Positions 27,242-36,088 of a stretch of 64,000 nt of DNA are shown here, in pieces. How positions within the stretch are numbered: position 1 is the first letter of the stretch; each line of letters begins with the position of its first letter. Source of the DNA: Paenisporosarcina antarctica (GTDB lineage Bacteria > Bacillota > Bacilli > Bacillales_A > Planococcaceae); the NCBI RefSeq assembly GCF_004367585.1, contig NZ_CP038015.1, forward strand, positions 3,478,001 to 3,542,000. Reading direction: 5' to 3'. Made by a program: the position numbers and the translations under genes. The notes under the pieces are model-generated. The model was not told the origin of the DNA. It was given only the letters and a program-made list of their open reading frames with translations, and did no database searches.

Positions 27242-27865
27242 TTAGAGGTTATTTGGTGACTTATTTAAGTTTATTAATATACCGTCCAATGCTCTCCCAA
27301 CAGGGCGCATGAAGAAATTAAGTATCAGGCCCCCTAAACAGACGGTTAGTACAGTTCCAATGCCAATAGGTCCATTTAGCATCATGGCAAAAATCAAGAG
27401 TAGGAGATAAATGAGCGTTCTTGAAAAGAATAAATTGGTTCCGGTTAATTCCTTCAGGATTAATGTTAGACGGTCCACTGGAATTGGAGCAAGATTTGTG
27501 TGTAGATACGTTGCCGTTCCGATTCCTATAACGATTAAGCCCACAGAAAAGCAAACGGCTTTGCTTGGCCATAATTCTGGCGTAATCAAATTGCCCAAAA
27601 GAAAAAGCCATAAATCAATACCGATTCCCGTGATAACAGCTGTTACCAATCCCAACACTTCCGGTTTTTTTCTTATTAAAATTGAATTGCAGCCGATCAT
27701 TAGTCCAGCCACTATAATTTCCCAGCTTCCCACGGTAAGCCCCACGCTTCTCGATAGCCCTACCAACACGGCATCAAAAGGCGACGTTCCAAGATCGGAT
27801 TGGATTGTGAGCGCAATTCCGAGGGTTAACAGTAAAATTCCGATAATATAAAAAGCATATTTCAT
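27242..27865 (-). CDS. YczE-like membrane protein
   Basis: 207 residues with five to six transmembrane helices. It begins YAFYIIGILLLTLGIALTI and is followed by the family hallmark SDLGTSPFDAVLVGL. A repeated half-site appears later as TNLAPIPVDRLTLIL, suggesting an internal duplication. RPVGRALDGI ends it. YczE-type proteins are integral membrane proteins of unclear function; B. subtilis YczE is needed for some antibiotic production. It follows the GNAT gene by 16 bases on the same strand. Confidence 0.8.
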   Translation of the reverse strand: MKYAFYIIGILLLTLGIALTIQSDLGTSPFDAVLVGLSRSVGLTVGSWEIIVAGLMIGCNSILIRKKPEVLGLVTAVITGIGIDLWLFLLGNLITPELWPSKAVCFSVGLIVIGIGTATYLHTNLAPIPVDRLTLILKELTGTNLFFSRTLIYLLLLIFAMMLNGPIGIGTVLTVCLGGLILNFFMRPVGRALDGILINLNKSPNNL

Positions 27866-27881
27866 ATTACTTATCCCCTTA

Positions 27882-28325
27882 TCAACTCTTCTTAGCTACT
27901 TCTTTTATCATGAGAACATGCGGGATTCCATCTTCCATAAAAGGTTTAGAGGAAGTCTGATACCCAAGTTTTGTATAGAAACCTTCAGCCTGGGTCTGTC
28001 CATGTAATTTAATCTGCGAGGCTCCCCGTTCTTCGGCCATTTCTTCTAACGTCTTAATAATGACTTTTCCAAGACCAAATTTCCGGTAAGGTTCAAGAAT
28101 GCAGATTCTTTCAAATTTTCCCACTTCCACCATAAATCTTACCCTTCCCGTTCCCACTGCTTGTTCATTGTAGAAAACGAGTACGTGTTCACAAATTCCA
28201 GCGAGTGTATCATACTGATCAAACTCTACTTCTAGTGGTACACCTTGTTCTTTTACAAATACTTGTTCTCGGATGGCAAATGCTTTTTTCAATTCTTCTT
28301 CACTGGTTATTTTTGTGGCATGCAT
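27882..28325 (-). CDS. GNAT acetyltransferase (YjcF/ElaA-like)
   Basis: 147 residues from ATG 28325, with AAAGGG upstream. The start AFAIREQVFVKEQGVP and the motif A region ICILEPYRKFGLGKVIIKTL (acetyl-CoA P-loop) are typical, as is HGQTQAEGFYTKLGY near the end. The substrate is unknown. The gene is divergent from marR, and two palindromes lie between them, so the MarR protein probably controls both directions. It is likely co-transcribed with the YczE gene. Confidence 0.85.
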   Translation of the reverse strand: MHATKITSEEELKKAFAIREQVFVKEQGVPLEVEFDQYDTLAGICEHVLVFYNEQAVGTGRVRFMVEVGKFERICILEPYRKFGLGKVIIKTLEEMAEERGASQIKLHGQTQAEGFYTKLGYQTSSKPFMEDGIPHVLMIKEVAKKS

Positions 28326-28362
28326 ATTTTTCAGCCCTTTAAAATTAATATTTTTTAATGAG

Positions 28363-28429
28363 TTTGTTGCAAATGCAACAAACATAGTTTACATTGAATA
28401 TAGACTTTTATTATTGCATTTGCAACAAA
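28363..28429. promoter_or_regulatory. two MarR-type operators between GNAT and marR
   Basis: TTTGTTGCAAATGCAACAAA at 28363-28382 is a perfect 9-2-9 palindrome. A second copy at 28411-28428, TTATTGCATTTGCAACAA, has one mismatch. The centres are 47 bases apart. The consensus TTGTTGCAWWTGCAACAA has the length expected for a MarR dimer. The pair lies between divergent genes. Confidence 0.75.
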
Positions 28430-28451
28430 AAATTTTATTAAGGAGACTCCT

Positions 28452-28904
28452 ATGAAAGAGATTCTGCGTGAAATCGGCATGATAGCACGGGCACTAGATT
28501 CCATCAGCAACATTGAATTCAAAGAATTTGATCTTACCAAAGGGCAATATTTGTACTTGGTGCGGATATGCGAAAACCCGGGAATCATTCAAGAACAATT
28601 AATAGATATGATCAAAGTAGATCGATCCACAGCAACTCGCGTACTTCAAAAACTAGTAATGAATGACTTTATTGAAAAGAAAGAAGATCCACACAATAAA
28701 AAGATCAAAAGACTTTTTCCAACAGAGAAAGGAAACTCGGTCTACCCTTTCATCAAAAGAGAAAATGAACATTCCGATCTCGTCGCATTAGAGGGTTTTA
28801 CAGAAAAAGAAGCAGAAACCACATTCAATCTTTTGCAGCGAATCCGGAAAAACGTTGAGAAGGATTGGGAATCTGTAAAAAAAGGAAACAGGCGAAATTA
28901 TTAA
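28452..28904 (+). CDS. MarR-family transcriptional regulator
   Basis: 150 residues. The winged helix covers QYLYLVRICENPGIIQEQLI, then KVDRSTATRVLQKLVMNDFI (recognition helix) and the wing KKEDPHNKKIKRLFPTEKG. Flanking helices form the dimer interface. ATG 28452 follows AAGGAGACTCCT. It heads a transcript with paiA (25 bases) and paiB (24 bases) downstream. It probably represses its own operon through the palindromes at 28363-28429. Confidence 0.88.
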   Translation: MKEILREIGMIARALDSISNIEFKEFDLTKGQYLYLVRICENPGIIQEQLIDMIKVDRSTATRVLQKLVMNDFIEKKEDPHNKKIKRLFPTEKGNSVYPFIKRENEHSDLVALEGFTEKEAETTFNLLQRIRKNVEKDWESVKKGNRRNY

Positions 28905-28929
28905 CGAGCTAAAGGAGCGACCTATTTAA

Positions 28930-29448
<519 letters not shown>

Positions 29449-29472
29449 ATTTTTAGTGAAAGGCGGATAATC

Positions 29473-30093
29473 ATGTATACTCCAAAATATTTTAAGGTCA
29501 CTAATTTTGAAGAAATCCGGGAATTTGTTCAAACGAATTCTTTTGGAACACTTGTTACCACAAAAAAAGGCAAACCCATTGCGACTCATCTTCCCTTCCA
29601 ATTGATAAAAGAAGAAGAGGCCTACTATGTAACGGGGCATATGGCTTATGGCAATCCCCAGTGGCGGACATTTGAAACTACTGAAGAAGTATTGGTAATG
29701 TTCCAGGGACCGCACGCTTACATCTCGTCTTCCTGGTATGAACAAGAAAATGTCCCGACCTGGAACTACCAGGCGGTGCATGTATATGGAACTGCCACCA
29801 TTTTGGACGAAGAAGAATTGAAACAAGACCTGACAAAGTTGTTGGAAAAATACGAGAAACACCGGGAAGACCCAGTTCTATGGGATAAGCTCTCCCCTTC
29901 GTTATTGGAAAAAGAAATAAAAGGAATTGTTGGATTCAAGATTAAGGTAGGAGAAATCCAGGCTGCCTATAAATTAAGCCAGAATCGAAATGAAAATGAT
30001 TATGCGAACATCATTGAGCAATTGCACAATGAAGAAAATCCAGATTCGAAGCAATTGGCCGAAGTGATGGAAAAGAAACGAAAAAATCTTTAG
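29473..30093 (+). CDS. paiB: PaiB-like FMN-binding transcriptional regulator
   Basis: 206 residues. It begins MYTPKYFKVTNFEEIREFV, followed by SFGTLVTTKKGKPIATHLPF, GHMAYGNPQW, VMFQGPHAYISSSWY and VPTWNYQAVHVYG, all standard PaiB/split-barrel landmarks. In B. subtilis PaiAB lowers sporulation and degradative enzyme gene expression. ATG 29473 follows AAAGGCGG. It is the last gene of the marR-paiA-paiB unit. Confidence 0.88.
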   Translation: MYTPKYFKVTNFEEIREFVQTNSFGTLVTTKKGKPIATHLPFQLIKEEEAYYVTGHMAYGNPQWRTFETTEEVLVMFQGPHAYISSSWYEQENVPTWNYQAVHVYGTATILDEEELKQDLTKLLEKYEKHREDPVLWDKLSPSLLEKEIKGIVGFKIKVGEIQAAYKLSQNRNENDYANIIEQLHNEENPDSKQLAEVMEKKRKNL

Positions 30094-30150
30094 CAATCCT
30101 TCCTAAAACTAAATAAGCTGTGATGTTGAAAAGTTTTTTTCAGTAAGAAA

Positions 30151-30330
30151 ATGGATAACAAAAAATTTGAATACGTACGAGTAAGTATTGAGGATCAAGA
30201 TGAAGGTCGACAGCCTGAGGCTATGAACAAGATGGGATTTAGTGAACGGGACATTTTTATGAAGAAGAATTATTATAGCTACTTATATAATAGAAGAAAC
30301 TCATTTCACACATTAGATTTCCATTTGTAA
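30151..30330 (+). pseudogene. internally deleted resolvase gene
   Basis: The ORF begins MDNKKFEYVRVSIEDQDEGR, like the intact resolvase at 6824, through ERDIFM. It then jumps to the equivalent of the last codons (AAGAAGAATTATTATAG). The shared 3' flank TATATAATAGAAGAAACTC follows. About 470 bases are missing between two ATGAAG/ATGGA-like junctions. The remaining 59-residue frame retains the catalytic serine but no core or DNA-binding domain. Confidence 0.8.
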
Positions 30331-30367
30331 ATATAGTCAGTCATTTAATTTTCTTCTAATACTACTA

Positions 30368-30414
30368 GAGCCTCACTACATTAGACTATGTAGTAAGGCT
30401 CATTAAAGTTTTTT
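30368..30414. terminator. hairpin after the resolvase remnant
   Basis: GAGCCTCACTACAT pairs with ATGTAGTAAGGCTC (one bulge/mismatch) around TAGACT. Six Ts lie 7 bases later. It may also serve the minus-strand gene at 30480. Confidence 0.55.
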
Positions 30415-30479
30415 ATTTTCGGAATCCGAATCTTTAAGTAACGCACCCGTTAGTTTAATAAGGAATGTTGCGTTTTGCG

Positions 30480-30908
30480 TTAAGTTTTCTTTGTTTTTTT
30501 CTTATTATTTTCTACAATCATAGAATCCACTATCCAAAATGGAAATGCAAACATACCTCCAATAATCAGTATATTTAAAAGATAACTAACATCTATTTTT
30601 AGAATGTCTAAAGGCTTTGAGACAGATACGATTAAAAGTGAGGCAATCCCTCCTCCTAAAATATGAATCAATAAGGAAACAACTTTCTGATTAGCTGGTA
30701 ATCTTGCGTATTTTTTTCCAATAATATCGGAAAAAATAGACCATATAGGTGCATAAATCAAGTACAGAGGAGCTACCCAAATTATTGAAAACCAAAAATA
30801 AAGAATATCCCAACCCATAAGAAGGGCACTAATAAATATATATAAAAGACAAAATCCAATTAATATTAAACCAGTATACAATTTTCTAATCATAATACTT
30901 TTATCCAT
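30480..30908 (-). CDS. four-helix membrane protein, unknown family
   Basis: 142 residues with hydrophobic segments at about 8-30, 33-58, 78-98 and 105-128, and a lysine-rich C-terminus (NNKKKTKKT). GGAG precedes ATG 30908 by a rather long distance; ATG 30893 is an alternative. It is a lone gene. I do not recognise it. Confidence 0.6.
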   Translation of the reverse strand: MDKSIMIRKLYTGLILIGFCLLYIFISALLMGWDILYFWFSIIWVAPLYLIYAPIWSIFSDIIGKKYARLPANQKVVSLLIHILGGGIASLLIVSVSKPLDILKIDVSYLLNILIIGGMFAFPFWIVDSMIVENNKKKTKKT

Positions 30909-31155
30909 TTAGTTAAATTTTCTCCGTTCTTTACAATTACTTTTCTATAGTTAGTTCTACATTTATTTTTATATTCCTTGTTAAATTAAACTGCCGCGTT
31001 AGTGAAAAATAAGATATTTTCACCATACAAAATTTAGATGATATAACCATAAACTTCAGTTGTTCCTGTACAGACACTCATTCGCAAATTGTTATAAATC
31101 GTCCAACGAGGAAAATGTTCTTACGTTCATTTATTTACCTCAAAATTCTAGGGGC

Positions 31156-32115
31156 TTACTCACCTACCATACCGTCCCCATCATTATCTTGCATATATGC
31201 GTATAACCAATGGTCACTCGTTATCGGCATACTAAAACCTGCGTCTTTTGCTTCTTTAATCGTCACCTTGCCATTACCGTTTGTATCAACACTAGAAATA
31301 TCACCGTTTGTGTTTGAACTAGTTGAATCAGAAGGCTCACTTTCTGTTAAACCGAGAGATGCATTTACTTCATCAGGGTTCAAATTGTCAAATGTATCAA
31401 CGATCTCGTTACCCATTAATGTATAGGTATACTGATAACTTGAAGGGATCTGCGTTTCCGTATTCGGATATGTGATAATTGCTTCAAAATTAGTGGCTCC
31501 ACCTGCGCTACGGATCACGTTTTCCATATAAGCTTGATCGCCATGTCGGTTGAGCGTACTATTTTGTGGGGTAATATTATAAGCATTCGATACCCCTCCG
31601 TTAGAATCAGCAATTATATGCCCTTCATCCAAAACGTCACTTTCGACGCCAGGAACCTTTGCCTCATCAGAATAGTATCTGCCAGACGATAAGACAGGTT
31701 CGTTACTGTCATCTTGTATAATGATTTCGTCAGCAATGACACGTACTAGTTGACCATATTCATTAGTAAATGCCCAATATTCACGGTCCCCGTAACCAAT
31801 GTCAACGACGACGTTAGGTCCACGATATCCAGACAAATCACCACCATCAACTTCAATAAGTTTGTATCCTGAGAACAGTTCTTCTGCCTTTGCTTTAGCT
31901 TCTGACTCTTCCTTTGCTTTTGCTTTGGCTTCTGCTTCTGCCTTCGCTTCTACTTCTGCCTTTGCTTTGGCTTCTGCTTCTGCCTTCGCTTTGTCCTCAG
32001 AACTCTTTTCCTCATTCTGATCCTCTGCTTTTGAGGTTTTCGAACTTTCAGATGAACAAGCAAATAAACTAAAAATTAAAAATAAAGATAATAAACCTAC
32101 CAAATATTTTTTCAA
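31156..32115 (-). CDS. lipoprotein nuclease (DNA/RNA non-specific endonuclease family)
   Basis: 319 residues. The start is TTG 32115, 8 bases after GGGGG, giving a lipoprotein signal KKYLVGLLSLFLIF ending in a lipobox SLFAC. A long Ala-Lys-Glu helix (AEAKAKAEVEAKAE) lies at about 35-75. The nuclease core has VLDEGHIIADSNGG, NITPQNSTLNRHGDQAYMEN, corresponding to the DRGH-like metal/His motif and the conserved Asn. At the C-terminus DTNGNGKVTIKE is a canonical 12-residue EF-hand loop, and a second acidic loop DNDGDGMVGE follows. It is probably a surface-anchored, calcium-dependent nuclease. Confidence 0.8.
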   Translation of the reverse strand: MKKYLVGLLSLFLIFSLFACSSESSKTSKAEDQNEEKSSEDKAKAEAEAKAKAEVEAKAEAEAKAKAKEESEAKAKAEELFSGYKLIEVDGGDLSGYRGPNVVVDIGYGDREYWAFTNEYGQLVRVIADEIIIQDDSNEPVLSSGRYYSDEAKVPGVESDVLDEGHIIADSNGGVSNAYNITPQNSTLNRHGDQAYMENVIRSAGGATNFEAIITYPNTETQIPSSYQYTYTLMGNEIVDTFDNLNPDEVNASLGLTESEPSDSTSSNTNGDISSVDTNGNGKVTIKEAKDAGFSMPITSDHWLYAYMQDNDGDGMVGE

Positions 32116-32296
32116 TTCAATAACCCCCACATAATATTTTTTTATTATTATATAACAATATCATATATTGTAATATTTTTACTTATTTATTATCTTAATG
32201 ATTACGGCCACTCAATTTTACCGCTCGTGACATCTTTTTTACCACTGTATGCCAAAATATTTACCGCGCATAGCCAAAAGTACTTACCACTTTGTA

Positions 32297-32345
32297 AATA
32301 GACGAAACCGATTACCACCTTGATAATCGGTTTCGTCTATTTTAT
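32297..32345 (-). terminator. terminator inside the IS21 element
   Basis: AATAGACGAAACCGATTA pairs perfectly with TAATCGGTTTCGTCTATT around a 9-base loop, with T/A runs outside. It ends the istA-istB-orf3 transcript about 27 bases after orf3. Confidence 0.8.
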
Positions 32346-32371
32346 TTTCCATTTAATAGAATATATTCGAA

Positions 32372-32563
32372 TTATTCTATGATTATTTTTCTGCTTCCTT
32401 CATGAATATCCTGCTCAGTCCAAGTATGTGGTAAAGGTTCTTGACCATACATATTCAATAGTTTTTTCTTGAGTTTTCTAGGGAACGGGCACCAAGTCTT
32501 GTGCCCCGACAAGTAGTAGTACTCCTCGATTTTCTTGAAATCCCATCTTGTCATAATAGTCAT
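32372..32563 (-). CDS. small IS21 passenger protein
   Basis: 63 residues from ATG 32563, with GGAG 9 bases upstream inside the end of istB. The protein contains MTRWDFKKIEEYYYLSGHKT and WCPFPRKLKKKLLNMYG, then LPHTWTEQDIHEGS. It abuts the istB stop, so it is translated from the same mRNA. Its position inside the element, before the terminator, suggests an IS-associated function. I do not know of a described role. Confidence 0.6.
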   Translation of the reverse strand: MTIMTRWDFKKIEEYYYLSGHKTWCPFPRKLKKKLLNMYGQEPLPHTWTEQDIHEGSRKIIIE

Positions 32564-32564
32564 A

Positions 32565-33320
32565 TCAAGCTTCTCCGCCCAAACCATGACGCTCACGCAT
32601 TGAAACCTCTCCGTCTATCAAAATTTGATAGGAATCATGAATGATACGGTCCAAAATCGCCTCCGCTATGGTTTCATTTCCTAATTTCAGATGCCATCCA
32701 CTAGGATCAATTTGTGAACCGAAGATAGTCGATGCTACCTTATGACGAGTCTCGATAATTTCAAGCAGGATGGCTGCTTCGTCTGTCATCAAATCGGTAA
32801 GAAGCCATTCATCCAGTATGAGAAGATCTACACTGGTATATTTTTTAATTCCTTTTCGATAACTTCCGTCTGTAGCTAATTTAGCTAGGGATAGTTCATC
32901 TAATAACTCTGGTAGACGAATGTATTTAACGGTATGAAATTGACGACAAGCAGATACGCCAAACGCACAGGCTAGAAATGATTTTCCAGAACCTGTCGGT
33001 CCTTTTAATATGATATTGTGGCCATCTAGGATATAGGCACCATTTGCTAGCTTCAATATAATTTCTTTATCCAGTCGACGATCTTGATAATATTCTATAT
33101 CTTCAATACATGCGTTTGAGTTCACGAAAGTGGCTGTTTTGATTAATCTTTGAAGCTTATTGCTTTTCCGACGGGAATGCTCCAAATCAACGAGAAGAGA
33201 AAATCGATTCTCGAAATTCATCTTAACAAATTCCTTATTAATTGCCTGTTCTTGATAGGCTTCTGCCATTCCGTTTAATTTCATCTCGCGTAGTTTTGAT
33301 AACGTCTGATCATTCATCAT
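32565..33320 (-). CDS. istB: IstB-like ATP-binding helper of the IS21 element
   Basis: 251 residues. Walker A is ILKGPTGSGKSFLACAFG, Walker B VDLLILDEWL, and IIHDSYQILIDGEVSMRE is the typical end. IstB is a DnaC/DnaA-like AAA+ ATPase that chooses the target and activates IstA. It overlaps istA by 4 bases (ATGA). Confidence 0.92.
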   Translation of the reverse strand: MMNDQTLSKLREMKLNGMAEAYQEQAINKEFVKMNFENRFSLLVDLEHSRRKSNKLQRLIKTATFVNSNACIEDIEYYQDRRLDKEIILKLANGAYILDGHNIILKGPTGSGKSFLACAFGVSACRQFHTVKYIRLPELLDELSLAKLATDGSYRKGIKKYTSVDLLILDEWLLTDLMTDEAAILLEIIETRHKVASTIFGSQIDPSGWHLKLGNETIAEAILDRIIHDSYQILIDGEVSMRERHGLGGEA

Positions 33321-34867
33321 TTATCTTTCCCCCCGTAATAAGAAGCTCCACGTGTGAAGCCGTAGTTGTTCTCGCTGATTTCTGTCTTACGTTTCAGTTC
33401 TTGCTCGGCATCATTCTTTTTATTGTTCTTGAGAATGGTCTGTGTATTTTTGACCGTAGGTCTTTCAGTCATGGATGTAATCATTTTACAAGCACGCTCT
33501 ATTTCATATTTTGTATAATTACGCTCAGATTTCTTTAATGAAAATATGGATTGTAACGCCTGTTTTTCTGCTGGTGAAGTATCCAGGATATACTGAATTA
33601 CATTCAAAGTCGCTGGCCCTATGTCTTTAGCCCATTCAATCGCGGCGTCCGGCGTCTGATCCACATACAGTTTGTGGTTATCTGGCATATGATCACGAAC
33701 GGTGGATAACTGACCGAACTTCCCATATAATCGTTTATGGGAGGCGACCCGCATATGATTGAAAAATATTTCTGCAAAGTCGTCTGAGAGCTTCACTTCT
33801 ACCTGTTTGTTAATGTACTCATACGGAACAGAGTAAAACATGCTTTCGATAGAAATGTGGTAATCTGGACGCACTTTTGCCGTCTTCCATTGAGACATTT
33901 TATACGGCGTTGGCGGTAGAGGGGAAAGCGCAAATTTCTCCTCTTCTTCAAATGCTGATAATCGACAACCTTCTTTGCGTGTAAAGGGACGACGATTGAA
34001 TTCCTCTAACTTCTTCCACACTTCTTCATTTAATTCATCAATACTAAAACAGTGTTCATTGCGTAAGGCTGCGATGATCCACGTGGAGATGACACCAACA
34101 GCACCTTCTACACTCGGCTTATCCTTTGGAGATCTAACTCGTGCAGGCATAACTACCGTACTATAATGATCTGCCATTTCTCTGTACGTCTGATTCAAAA
34201 CCAAATCTTGATTGGTATGTTTCGTTACACTTGTCTTCAAATTATCTGGCACAACGATCTGCGTAGCACCACCAAAGTATGCATATGCGCGGTTGTGGGC
34301 TGTAATCCAAGAATATAAATTCATTGATAAAGTTGCTTCCGCATATGAAATTTGACTACAAGGTAATGTTGCCACAAAAATATATGCCTTTATTTTCTCT
34401 CCAGTATCTCTATCAACAATAGATGCTGTAGACCCGGCCCAATCGACTTCCATGATTTCCCCCGGTTTTCTCCTGATGCGTAAGGTGGCTTTGTGCTTGT
34501 CCGCGTACTTACTGTAATGGCGTAAAAAACTCCGATAAGAGTATGGAATCCTTTGACTAGCTCTACATTCGGCTTCATATTCATGATGGAGGAGTGAAAT
34601 CGTAACATTTGGCTTCGCTAACTCCCTATGAATATAGTCGAACTTTAAGGGGTGCCTTCCTGAACCTTCTAGTGTCTTCTCCGGAAAGAGAAACTCCTCG
34701 ATCCACTGGTCTGTCATTTCTTCCTCCAAGGGACATGCCAACCCTTTCTTTTGTGCAATCTCCAAAACCTCTGTTACTTTTTGACGAGAGTTGCCAGTAC
34801 TAGCAGAAATGCCTCTAAGACTGATCCCCTCGTCTTGTAATTCCAGTATTCTTTGATAACGAATCAT
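33317..34867 (-). CDS. istA: IS21-family transposase IstA
   Basis: 516 residues from ATG 34867 with GGAGG 9 bases upstream. An N-terminal helix-turn-helix (YQRILELQDEGISLRGIS) precedes an RNase H-like core. The catalytic acids sit in IMEVDWAGS, IVVPDNLKT and KDKPSVEGAVG. A C-terminal Mu-transposase-like beta barrel (MFYSVPYEYINKQVEVKLS) follows. No frameshift is seen. It is translationally coupled to istB. Confidence 0.93.
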   Translation of the reverse strand: MIRYQRILELQDEGISLRGISASTGNSRQKVTEVLEIAQKKGLACPLEEEMTDQWIEEFLFPEKTLEGSGRHPLKFDYIHRELAKPNVTISLLHHEYEAECRASQRIPYSYRSFLRHYSKYADKHKATLRIRRKPGEIMEVDWAGSTASIVDRDTGEKIKAYIFVATLPCSQISYAEATLSMNLYSWITAHNRAYAYFGGATQIVVPDNLKTSVTKHTNQDLVLNQTYREMADHYSTVVMPARVRSPKDKPSVEGAVGVISTWIIAALRNEHCFSIDELNEEVWKKLEEFNRRPFTRKEGCRLSAFEEEEKFALSPLPPTPYKMSQWKTAKVRPDYHISIESMFYSVPYEYINKQVEVKLSDDFAEIFFNHMRVASHKRLYGKFGQLSTVRDHMPDNHKLYVDQTPDAAIEWAKDIGPATLNVIQYILDTSPAEKQALQSIFSLKKSERNYTKYEIERACKMITSMTERPTVKNTQTILKNNKKNDAEQELKRKTEISENNYGFTRGASYYGGKDK

Positions 34868-35067
34868 ACAAAAATACCTCCATATAACCAATGTCACACC
34901 AGTAGGGGTGCTCACTAATTATACAGAGGTATAGAGTGGTAAAATCTTGGCATTACCTGGTACATTCCCTGGCTTTCGGTGGTAAAAAAGATGACATACC
35001 TGGTACATTTCAATGGCTGTAATCACTTAAATTATTTAGGTATGGAATGTTAAATATAAATAGGAGA

Positions 35068-35114
35068 TGTAACAAAACTCGTCCTTTTCTGAACACGGCA
35101 CAAATGGTGAAAAA
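35068..35114 (+). repeat. 46-base repeat motif, copy B
   Basis: TGTAACAAAACTCGTCC with TTTCTGAACACG and CAAATGGT, nearly the same as copy A. It is 150 bases upstream of the recombinase at 35231. Related half-sites follow (TTCAACAAAACTCTG near 35147 and the inverse TCTTATGTTACA near 35190). It may be part of that recombinase's recombination site. Confidence 0.55.
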
Positions 35115-35230
35115 AACATCATTTTGGTTCCATAAACTTCAACAAAACTCTGCCCATTAATCTATGTTCATTAACCGCAATACCCTAGTCTTATGTTACA
35201 ATAAATATAGGATTATAATGGAAATGAGGA

Positions 35231-35791
35231 TTGACTGTGTTAATTGGATATGCTCGTGTGTCAACAGGGTTACAAAATTTGGATTTACAAACAGATGCTC
35301 TTACTCAATATGGGTGTGTGAAAATTTTTCACGATAAGATGAGTGGGTCAAAGAAACAACGACCTGGATTAGCAGAAGCTCTAAAATATGCTCGTCAAGG
35401 GGATACCATCGTAGTATGGCGATTAGATCGTCTGGGTCGAAACATGCAAGACTTGATTGACATAGTCAACAATCTGAATAACCAAAGTATTGGTTTTCAC
35501 AGTCTTCAAGAGAATCTCACTATGGATCGTGGCAATGCTACCGGACAATTGATGTTTCATCTTTTTGCAGCATTTGCTGAGTTTGAACGTAATCTTATTC
35601 AAGAACGTTCAGCTGCTGGGCGAGTGGCAGCTAAAGCACGCGGGCGTCTTGGCGGACGCCCCGAGAAATACAGAGATAAAGATATTGAAATGATGAAGAA
35701 TCTTATTGATGGGGGCACACCAATTAAAGATGTGGCGGAAAGATGGGGTGTTTCTCGAACAACTATTTATCGCTACTTGGAGCGTAAGTGA
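35231..35791 (+). CDS. serine recombinase (Tn3-resolvase/DNA-invertase type)
   Basis: 186 residues. LIGYARVSTGLQNLDLQTDAL carries the catalytic Ser. VVWRLDRLGRNMQDLI, GQLMFHLFAAFAEFERNLI and ERSAAGRVAAKARGR form the core and long helix, with GGRPEKY and a C-terminal helix-turn-helix (KDVAERWGVSRTTIYRYL). It is closer to Tn3/Gin-type enzymes than to the resolvase at 6824. No transposase is adjacent, and the IS21 element sits just upstream. It probably belonged to a transposon or plasmid. Confidence 0.9.
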   Translation: MTVLIGYARVSTGLQNLDLQTDALTQYGCVKIFHDKMSGSKKQRPGLAEALKYARQGDTIVVWRLDRLGRNMQDLIDIVNNLNNQSIGFHSLQENLTMDRGNATGQLMFHLFAAFAEFERNLIQERSAAGRVAAKARGRLGGRPEKYRDKDIEMMKNLIDGGTPIKDVAERWGVSRTTIYRYLERK

Positions 35792-35984
35792 TTTGATTAC
35801 ATAAGAGTAATTTAGAAACTTTTATTCCGTATCTTGTTTTACAGTTTCTTTCTTGGATGTCAGAATAGGATCGAAGTACGGTTACTATAGACGAAATGTC
35901 ATATAAAACGTTAGTTTATGCGAGGGATTATTAAATCTCCAGCTCTAGTGTTTAGGATTAACCAAAGCGAACCTTACCTAGATA

Positions 35985-36034
35985 TAAAAAGGGTCTTTCT
36001 AATAATATGGATATTTAGAGAGACCCTTTTCATT
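35985..36034. terminator. bidirectional terminator
   Basis: AAAAGGGTCT pairs with AGACCCTTTT, extended by weaker pairing (TTCTAATA with TATTTAGAG). A and T runs lie on both sides. It serves the DAC-domain gene on the minus strand and possibly the recombinase on the plus strand. Confidence 0.65.
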
Positions 36035-36088
36035 AAGTAATATCGATTCATTAACATTCAAATATTTTATAGTATTTTAATATTTTTC

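Larger units (their letters stand above)
32199..35025. mobile_element. complete IS21-family element with target duplication
   Basis: 2827 bases. The terminal inverted repeats start TGATTAC at 32199 and end GTAATCA at 35025; 36 of the outer 47 bases match, including CATCTTTTTTACCAC. Direct repeats CTTAA at 32194-32198 and 35026-35030 are the target duplication, of a length usual for IS21. Both ends contain further short repeated units (ATTTACC, TGGTAAAA), as expected. It carries istA, istB and a third small gene. All appear intact, so the element may still move. Confidence 0.92.
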
